A DNA stretch of 13,123 nucleotides from Patescibacteria group bacterium (lineage in GTDB: Bacteria > Patescibacteriota > Minisyncoccia > Phycocordibacterales > PALSA-1337): assembly GCA_004298345.1 (NCBI GenBank), contig SCTV01000078.1, positions 1 to 13,123 on the forward strand, written 5' to 3'. Shown in pieces: positions 1 through 5,729 of the stretch. The notes below the pieces were generated by a model. It saw nothing but the letters and a program-made list of their open reading frames with translations, was not told the origin of the DNA and searched no databases. Within the stretch, counting starts at the first letter, position 1; each line of letters begins with the position of its first letter. A program made the translations under genes and the position numbers.

Positions 1-19
1 ATGATTGTAAGCAACCATT

Positions 20-424
20 TTATTTTTTGTTTGGGTCACGTTCTATAAATCTAAAAACACCTTGAAGTAAAAATGGTTCAGAAATGATGGTGTGTCCTTT
101 TTCCAATAAAATGTTGCTATACACAGGTGGCACATTATTTGTACTCAAAGTAATGTGATATAGTCTGTCTTTTAAAAGCTCGCCATCCGCCACTACCACC
201 GCCTCCCCTTTTTCATCTTTGGCATAGCCATACACTCGCAAAGTGACAGACTGACCAAGGTATTTTTTATATTTTTCATACACATCAACGGTCGGCTTAA
301 AAACAACCGTCACATGATGTGCATATACTTTTTGATATGCCGGTGGAAATTTGCTTAAGAGTATCTTTTGAGAATCTTCGGTCAAAATTATTGCTAAGTA
401 GCCGTCCATTTGTGGAATATTCAT
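20..424 (-). CDS. 2H phosphoesterase superfamily protein (2'-5' RNA ligase-like)
   Basis: Small cytoplasmic protein of 134 residues from the ATG at 424. It carries the two H-x-T motifs that define the 2H phosphoesterase fold: HVT at residues 37-39 (in AHHVTVVF) and HIT at residues 90-92 (in YHITLS). Each is preceded by a hydrophobic beta strand, and their spacing of about 50 residues suits a minimal single-domain 2H protein. Family members act on 2',3'-cyclic phosphate or 2'-5' linked RNA ends; the substrate here cannot be read from the sequence. The frame stays open back to a GTG at 472, but that codon lies inside the terminator of the upstream gene. A sigma70-like promoter (TTGAAA, 17 bp, TATGTT) ends at 425, so transcription should begin near 418. 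The ATG at 409 (MDGYLAI) may therefore be the true start. Confidence 0.72.
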   Translation of the reverse strand: MNIPQMDGYLAIILTEDSQKILLSKFPPAYQKVYAHHVTVVFKPTVDVYEKYKKYLGQSVTLRVYGYAKDEKGEAVVVADGELLKDRLYHITLSTNNVPPVYSNILLEKGHTIISEPFLLQGVFRFIERDPNKK

Positions 425-453
425 AACATACTCAAGGGTACAACATTTTTCAA
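425..453 (-). promoter_or_regulatory. Predicted promoter of the 2H phosphoesterase gene
   Basis: On the minus strand, TTGAAA (448-453) and TATGTT (425-430) are separated by exactly 17 bp. The predicted start near 418 leaves about a 9-nt leader before the ATG at 409. Confidence 0.5.
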
Positions 454-464
454 AAGTTAACAAC

Positions 465-506
465 AAAAACACTCCCCGCGGCGAGTACGCCGCGGGGAGT
501 GTTTTT
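465..506 (-). terminator. Strong intrinsic terminator, 19-bp perfect stem
   Basis: Positions 465-483 pair perfectly with 488-506 around the 4-nt loop AGTA, with a GC-rich core and A/T outer arms. Read on the minus strand, the stem ends in TTTTT followed by further T-rich sequence. It lies 38 bp beyond the stop of the secreted-protein gene and should end its transcript. The outer A/T pairs make it symmetric, so it could work on both strands. Confidence 0.85.
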
Positions 507-543
507 GTGTTTTTATTAGACTTCTAGATTCCTAACTCTATCT

Positions 544-1314
544 TTATTTCATCGAAGCCTCGGCTTCTGCGGTCGCTTCCGCGTTTGCTCGAATATTCTT
601 TAGAGTATTACTAATAAGCTGTACTGTCCTTCCATTTCGAGCAGAAACATTTGCTGAAGTGGTTGATCCAGCAGTGTTCGCATCACTTTGGATACTTGCC
701 TCTACCGCATTTTCTAGAATATCGGCTTTCACCTCACTGTCGAGATTGTAGAACATTCTGTACCAAGGGAATCTTACGGTCACTTCTTTTGGACCATTGC
801 CCGGCTTATCTGTATCAAATGATACATTCGCCATAGCATCTATTTCGGTCTGAAACATTCCAAGAAACTTTGCGGGCATCTTGTAGCTTACTTTCACATG
901 AGAATCATCCGTGACTACTGCATCAACATGTGCATCTGCTGCCATGACACCTTTTGCAAAATTCTCGAGATCCTGGCCTGACTGAAGCTGCGCGTGATTC
1001 TTTACCGTAAGGAGAAAATCTGACTTCTCTCCCTCACTCCAACCCCGAATAGCCTTTGCATCAAGACTTACGCCGAGAGTAGCTGAGCCATCAGCATTAC
1101 TATTTGCACTGCTTGTTGCATTACCACGCTCCACATTACCATATACATTAGAGTTGACGTTAGCATTAACTGCCGCTGACGAGGTAGCACGCTGGCCCAC
1201 CCCAACACCCACGTCTGTCTTTACAGAACCATCTAGATTGGTCTTGAGGAGTCCTGCATGTGCCACACCCCCCGAGAGCAACATAAACGCTAACAAGAAA
1301 ATAATCTTTTTCAT
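544..1314 (-). CDS. Secreted low-complexity protein of unknown function
   Basis: No family recognised. From the ATG at 1314 the product is 256 residues and starts with a clear Sec signal peptide: MKK, a hydrophobic core (IIFLLAFMLLSGG) and an AHA cleavage site after about residue 20. Residues 40-80 are a repetitive Ala/Asn/Ser/Gly stretch, probably disordered. Residues 85-200 look folded, with alternating strands and the aromatic patch FPWYRMFYNL. The C-terminal 50 residues are again Ala/Ser/Asn-rich. The frame is open upstream to 1374, but a good promoter (TTGAAT, 17 bp, TATTAT) ends at 1366, which puts the 1374 ATG upstream of transcription and supports 1314. No clear Shine-Dalgarno precedes 1314. 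The gene stands alone, with its own promoter and terminator. It is likely extracytoplasmic. Confidence 0.75.
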   Translation of the reverse strand: MKKIIFLLAFMLLSGGVAHAGLLKTNLDGSVKTDVGVGVGQRATSSAAVNANVNSNVYGNVERGNATSSANSNADGSATLGVSLDAKAIRGWSEGEKSDFLLTVKNHAQLQSGQDLENFAKGVMAADAHVDAVVTDDSHVKVSYKMPAKFLGMFQTEIDAMANVSFDTDKPGNGPKEVTVRFPWYRMFYNLDSEVKADILENAVEASIQSDANTAGSTTSANVSARNGRTVQLISNTLKNIRANAEATAEAEASMK

Positions 1315-1365
1315 ATTAATATAATTAATTACTGCTGATAATAATTTAAGAAACACCCTCCTACT

Positions 1366-1394
1366 ATAATACATCTACCTTTTTATCTATTCAA
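1366..1394 (-). promoter_or_regulatory. Predicted promoter of the secreted-protein gene
   Basis: On the minus strand, TTGAAT (1389-1394), a 17-bp spacer and TATTAT (1366-1371). The predicted start near 1359 gives a leader of about 45 nt. Confidence 0.55.
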
Positions 1395-1472
1395 TTGTCA
1401 GAGAGGCTAAAAAGAGGGCTTTCTCCACATCTACAGACGACCAGAATCATCATTCATTACAGTGAAAAAGGG

Positions 1473-3065
1473 CTAATTGGCAACTGGCTTCTTGCTGTAC
1501 ATTTCCGCCTTAGCATATTCGGCCTGGGCCTTGGCATTGTCACCGAGAGCTTGGTAGCTCTTTGCCCGAAGATTATATAGCTCAACAAAAGCCCTATTTC
1601 CACCGTTTAAAATCTTGTCTGAAATCTCAAATACTCGTGTGTAATTGCCGAGGTGAAAATAGCTTTCAATCGGCTCATACTGATACCAAAGCATTTGAAG
1701 CGGGATTTTAGATTCAATAATTTCAAACTCTTTTACTGATTTTGCATAATCCCCCAAATAGAAACTGGCTGTAGATAGATTGAGGTGTGCGATAGTATCG
1801 TTTCTGTTGGCCGCAATCGCCTTTTCAGCTGTAGTGACAGCTTTTTTCCAAGCCAGCTCTTCATCAATATCTTCACCCAGGATTTTTTCTACAATAGCCT
1901 GTTTGTCTTTTGGTATGATTATCTGATATCCATTATTAAATGGTCTCCATAGTTCATTAAACTTAGCGTATGAAAATTTGAGATTTTTCCCCTCGTATGA
2001 ATCATCTTGAATAATCTGTTTGGCATCCTTGTCATATCCTTTGACAATTCGGTAGTGAGCAATGGTGTCATTGAGATGAAGATGGGTACGGACAAGTACT
2101 GGTATACCATTCGCCACCAACTCCTCGAGACGTTCGATACTACCGCCAGCTCGATAGTAATTTAGAAAACTATGTTTTTTTGCCGACGCACCGAGCATCG
2201 CGGGTGAAGTTGATTTGTTGTCATTACTACCGGTCTTGTTACGATATGGACGAATCTCCTCCCCGAGAATTTCTTGATTTATTTGCACCCCAAAGTAAGA
2301 AAAGATCATCGAGAGAGCCGCTGGTCCGCAATTGTTGAATGTTTGAAATACGTGAGTGCCGTTGGTCAATACTTTTTTCGAAAGAACACTGGGAGCCGTG
2401 GAAGCATTTGCAGAAATAACCACTGTCTGAGCGATCTTGTCTGCAATAGTATCTGTATTGAAAGTAGCTCGCTCTTTCTCACACTGTGCCTTTTTTGGTT
2501 CATCATAATTTGCACACTGGATGGTGCGAATGGTAAAAGTGAGCGCTGGCACAAAACCATTTTTGTCCCAGGTGTAGGTATAGCTGGTATAGGTACTTCC
2601 CGCGGCCCCTTCGGTGGATGTGGTAAGACAATAAGTATTTCCATTTATCTTGCGTTCTTCCACCTTACCTGATGGACTCGTTAGTGAACCACCAGGAGAA
2701 CAAGAAAAAGCGGTCTTTGTGAGAGCGACTTCGGGAGGCCATTTTACCGGACTAACATAAGAGGTTGAAAGAGTCTCTGGATATTTAAAAGTGACGCCTT
2801 GCACGCTATCGGTATAGGTCTTTAGTGCACTGCTACTGGTGTTTGAACTCGGACACTCTGCAAATTCACACCGAGGGCCTGACCTACCAACATATGAACC
2901 ATCAGGACAAAGTTTGGCTTCCATAGTACAAACAGTCGGCTCCTCTGTGCTCGGAGTTGCTTGCGTATTTCTATTTAAAAACCAAACTCCACCGGCAACA
3001 AAAGCACAGAGGAATATAAACGCCCAAAACAACTTTTTGTAATCACCTTGTTGGAAAATTTTCAT
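1473..3065 (-). CDS. Membrane-anchored C39-like cysteine peptidase with C-terminal TPR-like repeats
   Basis: A 530-residue protein with several parts. Residues 12-30 form one transmembrane anchor after a short basic N-terminus, so the bulk should lie outside the cytoplasm. Residues 46-71 hold a four-Cys motif (C46, C53, C66, C71; KLCPDGSYVGRSG). Residues 85-220 are a beta-rich region with further Cys. Residues 235-385 match the C39-like papain fold: oxyanion Gln241 and nucleophile Cys246 (QTFNNCGPAALSM), His337 (AHYRIVKGYD) and Asp354 (QDDSYEG). Residues 400-525 are TPR-like helical pairs. There is no ABC transporter domain, so it is a stand-alone peptidase-like protein, perhaps acting on cell-envelope or exported proteins; the substrate is unknown. 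An extended -10 (TG-A-TATAAC) ends 8 nt before the ATG, predicting a leaderless mRNA. Confidence 0.82.
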   Translation of the reverse strand: MKIFQQGDYKKLFWAFIFLCAFVAGGVWFLNRNTQATPSTEEPTVCTMEAKLCPDGSYVGRSGPRCEFAECPSSNTSSSALKTYTDSVQGVTFKYPETLSTSYVSPVKWPPEVALTKTAFSCSPGGSLTSPSGKVEERKINGNTYCLTTSTEGAAGSTYTSYTYTWDKNGFVPALTFTIRTIQCANYDEPKKAQCEKERATFNTDTIADKIAQTVVISANASTAPSVLSKKVLTNGTHVFQTFNNCGPAALSMIFSYFGVQINQEILGEEIRPYRNKTGSNDNKSTSPAMLGASAKKHSFLNYYRAGGSIERLEELVANGIPVLVRTHLHLNDTIAHYRIVKGYDKDAKQIIQDDSYEGKNLKFSYAKFNELWRPFNNGYQIIIPKDKQAIVEKILGEDIDEELAWKKAVTTAEKAIAANRNDTIAHLNLSTASFYLGDYAKSVKEFEIIESKIPLQMLWYQYEPIESYFHLGNYTRVFEISDKILNGGNRAFVELYNLRAKSYQALGDNAKAQAEYAKAEMYSKKPVAN

Positions 3066-3072
3066 GGATTTA

Positions 3073-3081
3073 GTTATATCA
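3073..3081 (-). promoter_or_regulatory. Extended -10 promoter of the C39-like peptidase gene
   Basis: On the minus strand, TG-A-TATAAC (hexamer at 3073-3078, TG at 3080-3081). I see no convincing -35. The predicted transcript starts at or one base before the ATG at 3065. Confidence 0.45.
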
Positions 3082-3150
3082 AAAAATATCTTTTACTCTA
3101 TTTGACGGAATTATCTTGTTACTAGTGCAGACGCGCGGAAAAGAAATTTG

Positions 3151-3627
3151 TTACACTTCCATTCTCCAAATTTGACCTTTCTCTCCATTTGGAGCTGCGG
3201 CTTCACCAACCCTTTCAAGTCCCAAATGATCATAGAAACCCCAAGACTCCTGGTGAGTTTCTCCGCTATACAAAACAACCTCTGCATATCCTGCCCTTTT
3301 AATTTCTTCCAAGGTCTTTTGAAATATTATTTTTCCAACACCGTGCCCACGTTTTTGCACCGCAAGAATATAAAGTTCTGCTGAATTTTGAGTTTTGATA
3401 AATTGTCCCATATGCACTGGTGCTTTTCTAAAACCAGACACTCCGAGTATCTCCCCATTTTCCTCAGCTACTAAATATTTAAATCCCTGAGCCACCATCT
3501 CGGAGTCACCAGCAACAAAACCTCTTAATCTTTTTGAAAGATTTTCTCTGAAATCACCGGACCAATACAAATTGTAAATAGATTCAATCGCGAACATATC
3601 GTTCTTTTCGAATTCTCGAATTATCAT
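3151..3627 (-). CDS. GNAT family N-acetyltransferase
   Basis: A 158-residue protein matching one complete GNAT domain. Residues 50-66 form the hairpin YLVAEENGEILGVSGFR. Residues 83-90 are the beta strand (AELYILAV) leading into acetyl-CoA motif A, Q91-K-R-G-H-G-V-G-K99, which fits the Q/R-x-x-G-x-G/A pyrophosphate loop. A long helix follows (100-112), then motif B around GFYDHLGLERVG (130-141). It should transfer an acetyl group from acetyl-CoA to an amine; the acceptor cannot be predicted, and these genes are often unlinked to their neighbours. The start is supported by an extended -10 (TG-A-TATTCT) whose last base is 7 nt from the A of the ATG, so the mRNA is probably leaderless. Its upstream promoter DNA runs into the tRNA-derived repeat at 3646-3660. 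Confidence 0.88.
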   Translation of the reverse strand: MIIREFEKNDMFAIESIYNLYWSGDFRENLSKRLRGFVAGDSEMVAQGFKYLVAEENGEILGVSGFRKAPVHMGQFIKTQNSAELYILAVQKRGHGVGKIIFQKTLEEIKRAGYAEVVLYSGETHQESWGFYDHLGLERVGEAAAPNGEKGQIWRMEV

Positions 3628-3633
3628 CTATTT

Positions 3634-3642
3634 AGAATATCA
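3634..3642 (-). promoter_or_regulatory. Extended -10 promoter of the GNAT gene
   Basis: On the minus strand, TG-A-TATTCT (hexamer 3634-3639). No recognisable -35; the place where one would lie falls at the end of the 15-nt tRNA-derived direct repeat. Confidence 0.45.
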
Positions 3643-3645
3643 TAG

Positions 3646-3805
3646 GCTGCGGGACTTGGACGCTTCGCTATCGAACTCCTGGGGAACCCACGGTTCTCCC
3701 AATCCTTCCTCCACGGGAAAACGCCTGTTTTCCCGACCCCTTTCCGGTTCGATTCCAAATCCGTCTGTAAAACGGCGCTTTGCGCGTTTTGCTGCGGGAC
3801 TTGGA
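3646..3805. repeat. 15-bp direct repeat of the tRNA-Gln 3' end bounding a hairpin cluster
   Basis: The 15-mer gctgcgggacttgga occurs at 3646-3660 and again, as the 3' end of tRNA-Gln, at 3791-3805. Between the copies lie a hairpin (3681-3699), a perfect 9-bp hairpin with a 4-nt loop (3714-3735) and a GC-rich hairpin (about 3769-3790). There is also an inverted 13-bp copy of the tRNA T-arm (3746-3758, complementary to 3801-3813). The arrangement resembles either a decayed element inserted at a tRNA 3' end or a tRNA-derived palindromic repeat. No protein is encoded in it. Confidence 0.7.
3769..3790 (-). terminator. Possible terminator hairpin after tRNA-Gln
   Basis: Directly 3' of the tRNA on the minus strand, AAAACG and CGTTTT arms flank a GC-rich inner stem with one bulged base and an AAA loop, and the 3' arm ends in TTTT. 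It could end the tRNA transcript or act as a processing structure. Confidence 0.4.
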
Positions 3806-3862
3806 ATCGAACCAAGATTCACGGCTTCAAAGGCCGCTGTACTACCATTATACGATCCCGCA
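3792..3862 (-). tRNA. tRNA-Gln (anticodon UUG)
   Basis: Read on the minus strand, 3856-3862 gives TGCGGGA, pairing with TCCCGCA (3793-3799) as a 7-bp acceptor stem. The D-arm region follows, then the anticodon stem GCGGC/GCCGT around the 7-nt loop CTTTGAA, placing TTG at positions 34-36, which reads CAA (Gln). The T-arm is complete (CTTGG, TTCGATT, CCAAG). U1-A72 and discriminator G73 both agree with known bacterial tRNA-Gln identity features. CCA is not encoded: the next bases are CAA, so a CCA-adding enzyme is needed. It may share a transcript with dnaX, which ends 75 bp upstream. Confidence 0.93.
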
Positions 3863-3937
3863 ATATATTAAATTTTAAATACCACACCAAACAGCCTATC
3901 TACAATACCTTAAAAATACGGATTACTCAAGAAAAAG

Positions 3938-4966
3938 TTACCCTAGCACCTTCAACACCGCGAGTTCGAGTGGTAGCTGTTCAATAGCCGAAATACCAAG
4001 GAGGTCATAGGTGTTGAGGAGCTCAAGAAGTGTGTTTGAAGAAATAGCGCCTGTCTGCGATGTGGCAAGGTTTTTAAGTAACTCGAAGTCCTCAGCAGAA
4101 AATTCATCCGCCAATCGCTTCCCCGCTCCCTCGCTATTTTTGAGAAGCAGTATCGCACGGACTTTTTGCAAAATCAGCGTGAGATATATTTTCATATCTA
4201 GATTTTCAGTAACCGCCGAATTGATTGCATTCAAACATTTTTCTTTATCTTTCAAAGCCAGGCCAGACACAAATTCATTCACAAGCTCTCCTTTTGGCGC
4301 ACCCGTCACACTCTGCACGGCTTCGAGAGTGATCTTTTTGCCTTTCACCGCACCAAGCACCTTTTGCAAAATGCCATGCGTATCTCGGAATGATCCGTCT
4401 CCGAGAAGCGCTACGAGCTCGGTGGACGGGTGATCTATAGAGTATCCCTCTTTTTCAGCCGTTTTTTCAATCACACTTTTTAAAATCTCTCGACTCGGCT
4501 TGCGAAAACTAAAGGTCTGGCAACGAGACACGACTGTTTCAGGAAGCTTGTGCATTTCGGTCGTGGCAAGAATAAAAACCACATGTGCTGGTGGCTCCTC
4601 GAGGGTTTTCAAGAGTGCGTTAAAAGCCTCTTTGGTAAGCATGTGCACTTCGTCGATAATATAGACTTTGTATTTTGATTGGAATGGCAGAGTACTGACA
4701 GACTCGCGTAGCTCTCGGATATCATCGATACCTCGATTTGAGGCAGCATCGATTTCATAGAGATCTTCGGGTGCCGTACCGATAGCTTGAGCAAAAATTC
4801 TCGCCACACTTGTCTTACCTGTACCCCGAGAACCACAAAAAAGGTAAGCATGAGAAATGGTACCGGAAGCGATGGCACTCACGAGTACGTTGACCACCGC
4901 TTCCTGACCACGAACTTCCTTGAAAGCTTGCGGACGATATTTTCTATAGAGGGCGACTTGGGACAT
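3938..4966 (-). CDS. dnaX: DNA polymerase III clamp-loader subunit DnaX (short, gamma-like)
   Basis: ATPase of the replicative clamp loader, which opens the sliding clamp and places it on primed DNA. Numbering is from the GTG at 4972. Visible parts: the N-terminal LYRKYRPQAF signature; Walker A GSRGTGKT (47-54); Walker B and the following DEVH (YIIDEVH, 104-110); sensor 1 ATTE (136-139); the SRC motif with the arginine finger (149-151); sensor 2 region GDGSFRD (191-197); and the helical collar domain to residue 344. There is no tau-specific domain IV/V, so only a gamma-like form can be made. The four-Cys zinc module normally between Walker A and EIDAAS is missing: AQAIG runs straight into LYEIDAAS. 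I prefer the ATG at 4966 to the GTG at 4972 because TATACT at 4973-4978 would start transcription at about 4966. Confidence 0.95.
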   Translation of the reverse strand: MSQVALYRKYRPQAFKEVRGQEAVVNVLVSAIASGTISHAYLFCGSRGTGKTSVARIFAQAIGTAPEDLYEIDAASNRGIDDIRELRESVSTLPFQSKYKVYIIDEVHMLTKEAFNALLKTLEEPPAHVVFILATTEMHKLPETVVSRCQTFSFRKPSREILKSVIEKTAEKEGYSIDHPSTELVALLGDGSFRDTHGILQKVLGAVKGKKITLEAVQSVTGAPKGELVNEFVSGLALKDKEKCLNAINSAVTENLDMKIYLTLILQKVRAILLLKNSEGAGKRLADEFSAEDFELLKNLATSQTGAISSNTLLELLNTYDLLGISAIEQLPLELAVLKVLG

Positions 4967-4972
4967 GGGCAC

Positions 4973-5001
4973 AGTATAGCGGAGGAATGGATGTCAGACA
5001 A
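4973..5001 (-). promoter_or_regulatory. Predicted dnaX promoter
   Basis: On the minus strand, TTGTCT (4996-5001), a 17-bp spacer and TATACT (4973-4978). The last -10 base is 7 nt from the A of the ATG at 4966, predicting a leaderless transcript. Confidence 0.5.
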
Positions 5002-5054
5002 TAGACATGAAGATATCAGATTTTAGATTTAAGAATCGAGACAGAAATACGTTC

Positions 5055-5084
5055 AAAGGCTCAACCGTGCACGGTTGAGCCTTT
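5055..5084. repeat. Perfect 30-bp palindrome
   Basis: Positions 5055-5069 are the exact reverse complement of 5070-5084 (core CCGTGCACGG). Only a short TTT follows on either strand, so it is a weak terminator candidate and could equally be a protein-binding site. It sits between dnaX and the small GC-rich gene at 5261-5455. Confidence 0.75.
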
Positions 5085-5154
5085 CCACCAAACCGTGGCC
5101 TAGCACGAGGCTATTTTGACAAAAAATCACTTTTATAGACTTTTATTATCTCGT

Positions 5155-5180
5155 ATTTACTACGATATATCGTAGTAAAT
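5155..5180. repeat. Perfect 26-bp AT-rich palindrome
   Basis: The 13 bases at 5155-5167 are the exact reverse complement of 5168-5180 (core ACGATATATCGT). No T-tract follows on either strand, which argues against an intrinsic terminator. The dyad form fits an operator or another dimer-binding site. Confidence 0.7.
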
Positions 5181-5200
5181 TAATAAATACAAATGTTAAA

Positions 5201-5241
5201 CCCCGTTCACCCGCAGACTCGAGGTCTTTGGGTGAACGGGG
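5201..5241 (-). terminator. 12-bp GC-rich hairpin after the small exported-protein gene
   Basis: Positions 5201-5212 (CCCCGTTCACCC) pair perfectly with 5230-5241 around a 17-nt loop that itself holds a 4-bp inner stem. It lies 20 bp beyond the stop of the 5261-5455 gene. The T-tract on the minus strand is short (TTTAACATTT), so termination may be partial. Confidence 0.6.
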
Positions 5242-5260
5242 GTTCTGGGGTCGCGCCGGG

Positions 5261-5455
5261 CTATGCGTGCTTGACGAAGCCGTGCGCAGCGAACTTGTGG
5301 GGAGCACCTTTGGCGACGTAGGTTCCGGCGGTCTCCTTGATTTCGAGCTGGCCAGCGGCGGTGTTCGAGCTGACGACGCGTTCATTTTGCGCGACGGGGC
5401 CGAAGGAGATGACGCCGGCTGCTGCGAGACCGATGGTCCATTGGTTGACTTTCAT
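5261..5455 (-). CDS. Small GC-rich exported or membrane protein of unknown function
   Basis: A 64-residue product. Its N-terminus looks like a signal peptide or single anchor: MKVNQW, then the hydrophobic stretch TIGLAAAGVISFGPVAQ (7-23). The rest (24-64) is polar and Ala/Gly/Lys/His-rich with no motif I recognise. The N-terminus resembles signal peptides I remember from Verrucomicrobia outer-membrane proteins, but that is a weak memory-based link. Evidence for a real gene: a Shine-Dalgarno-like AAAGGG a few bases before the ATG, a promoter (TTGCTT, 17 bp, TG-A-TATAGT) about 105 bp upstream, a folded leader and a hairpin downstream. Third codon positions are markedly G/C-rich compared with the neighbours, suggesting high expression or transfer from another lineage. 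The overlapping plus-strand frame lacks these signals. Confidence 0.6.
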   Translation of the reverse strand: MKVNQWTIGLAAAGVISFGPVAQNERVVSSNTAAGQLEIKETAGTYVAKGAPHKFAAHGFVKHA

Positions 5456-5558
5456 AGGCTTGCCCTTTCAATGACTGGACTGCTAGAGAGGTTCGACGCT
5501 CTCTACACCTGTTGAGGCAACAAGGCAAACACAATTATCTTGCGATGTGCGGTCCAGT
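5456..5558 (-). promoter_or_regulatory. Multi-branched 5' leader of the 5261-5455 gene
   Basis: The minus-strand RNA can close an outer stem (ACTGGAC at 5552-5558 with GTCCAGT at 5474-5480). The outermost pair or two may lie upstream of the predicted start near 5556. Inside lie a perfect 7-bp hairpin (5499-5505 with 5484-5490, 8-nt loop) and a hairpin of about 7 bp with one bulge (around 5509-5526). The AAAGGG ribosome-binding sequence lies just outside the outer stem. This is a junction-like architecture suited to cis-regulation or mRNA stability. I do not recognise a known riboswitch class. Confidence 0.5.
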
Positions 5559-5562
5559 ATAC

Positions 5563-5591
5563 ACTATATCATAGTATTCATTTACAAGCAA
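5563..5591 (-). promoter_or_regulatory. Predicted promoter of the small exported-protein gene
   Basis: On the minus strand, TTGCTT (5586-5591), a 17-bp spacer, and TG-A-TATAGT with the hexamer at 5563-5568. Transcription should start near 5556, at the 5' edge of the folded leader. Confidence 0.55.
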
Positions 5592-5689
5592 CCGGCTGTG
5601 GATAACTCAAAACTGAAATTTTTTACTGTAATTTTGAAAAACTCTTCGACAACCTGCTACAAAAAATGAGATCAAACTTTATTACTTAA

Positions 5690-5729
5690 AAAAGGAAATT
5701 AAAAAGCGCGCTAGGGTGCGGTAGCGCGC
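5690..5729 (-). terminator. Intrinsic terminator overlapping the stop of the Trp-rich gene
   Basis: GCGCGCTA (5706-5713) pairs with TAGCGCGC (5722-5729) around an 8-nt loop. On the minus strand TTTTTAATTT follows immediately. The TAG stop (5711-5713) lies inside the 3' arm. Confidence 0.85.

Noticed and set aside
2274..2672. Plus-strand open frame of 132 codons
   Set aside because: It lies wholly opposite the C39-like peptidase domain and has no recognisable motif or initiation signal.
3646..3805. Complete integrated element at a tRNA attachment site
   Set aside because: The 15-bp direct repeat at the tRNA 3' end looks like an att pair, but only 145 bp lie between the copies and no integrase is present. 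At most it is a remnant, so it is reported only as a finding.
3656..3871. Plus-strand open frame across the tRNA region with a product containing GIEPRF and KAAVLPLYD
   Set aside because: This is the antisense of tRNA-Gln, a familiar false protein in annotations; the tRNA fold explains the DNA.
5116..5121. Perfect TTGACA on the plus strand
   Set aside because: No -10-like hexamer lies at 16-19 bp (the nearest candidates are at 12 and 22 bp), and no plus-strand gene follows.
5228..5515. Plus-strand open frame of 95 codons opposite the small GC-rich gene
   Set aside because: GC-rich DNA leaves long frames by chance. The minus-strand frame has a Shine-Dalgarno, promoter, folded leader and signal-like N-terminus; this one has none.
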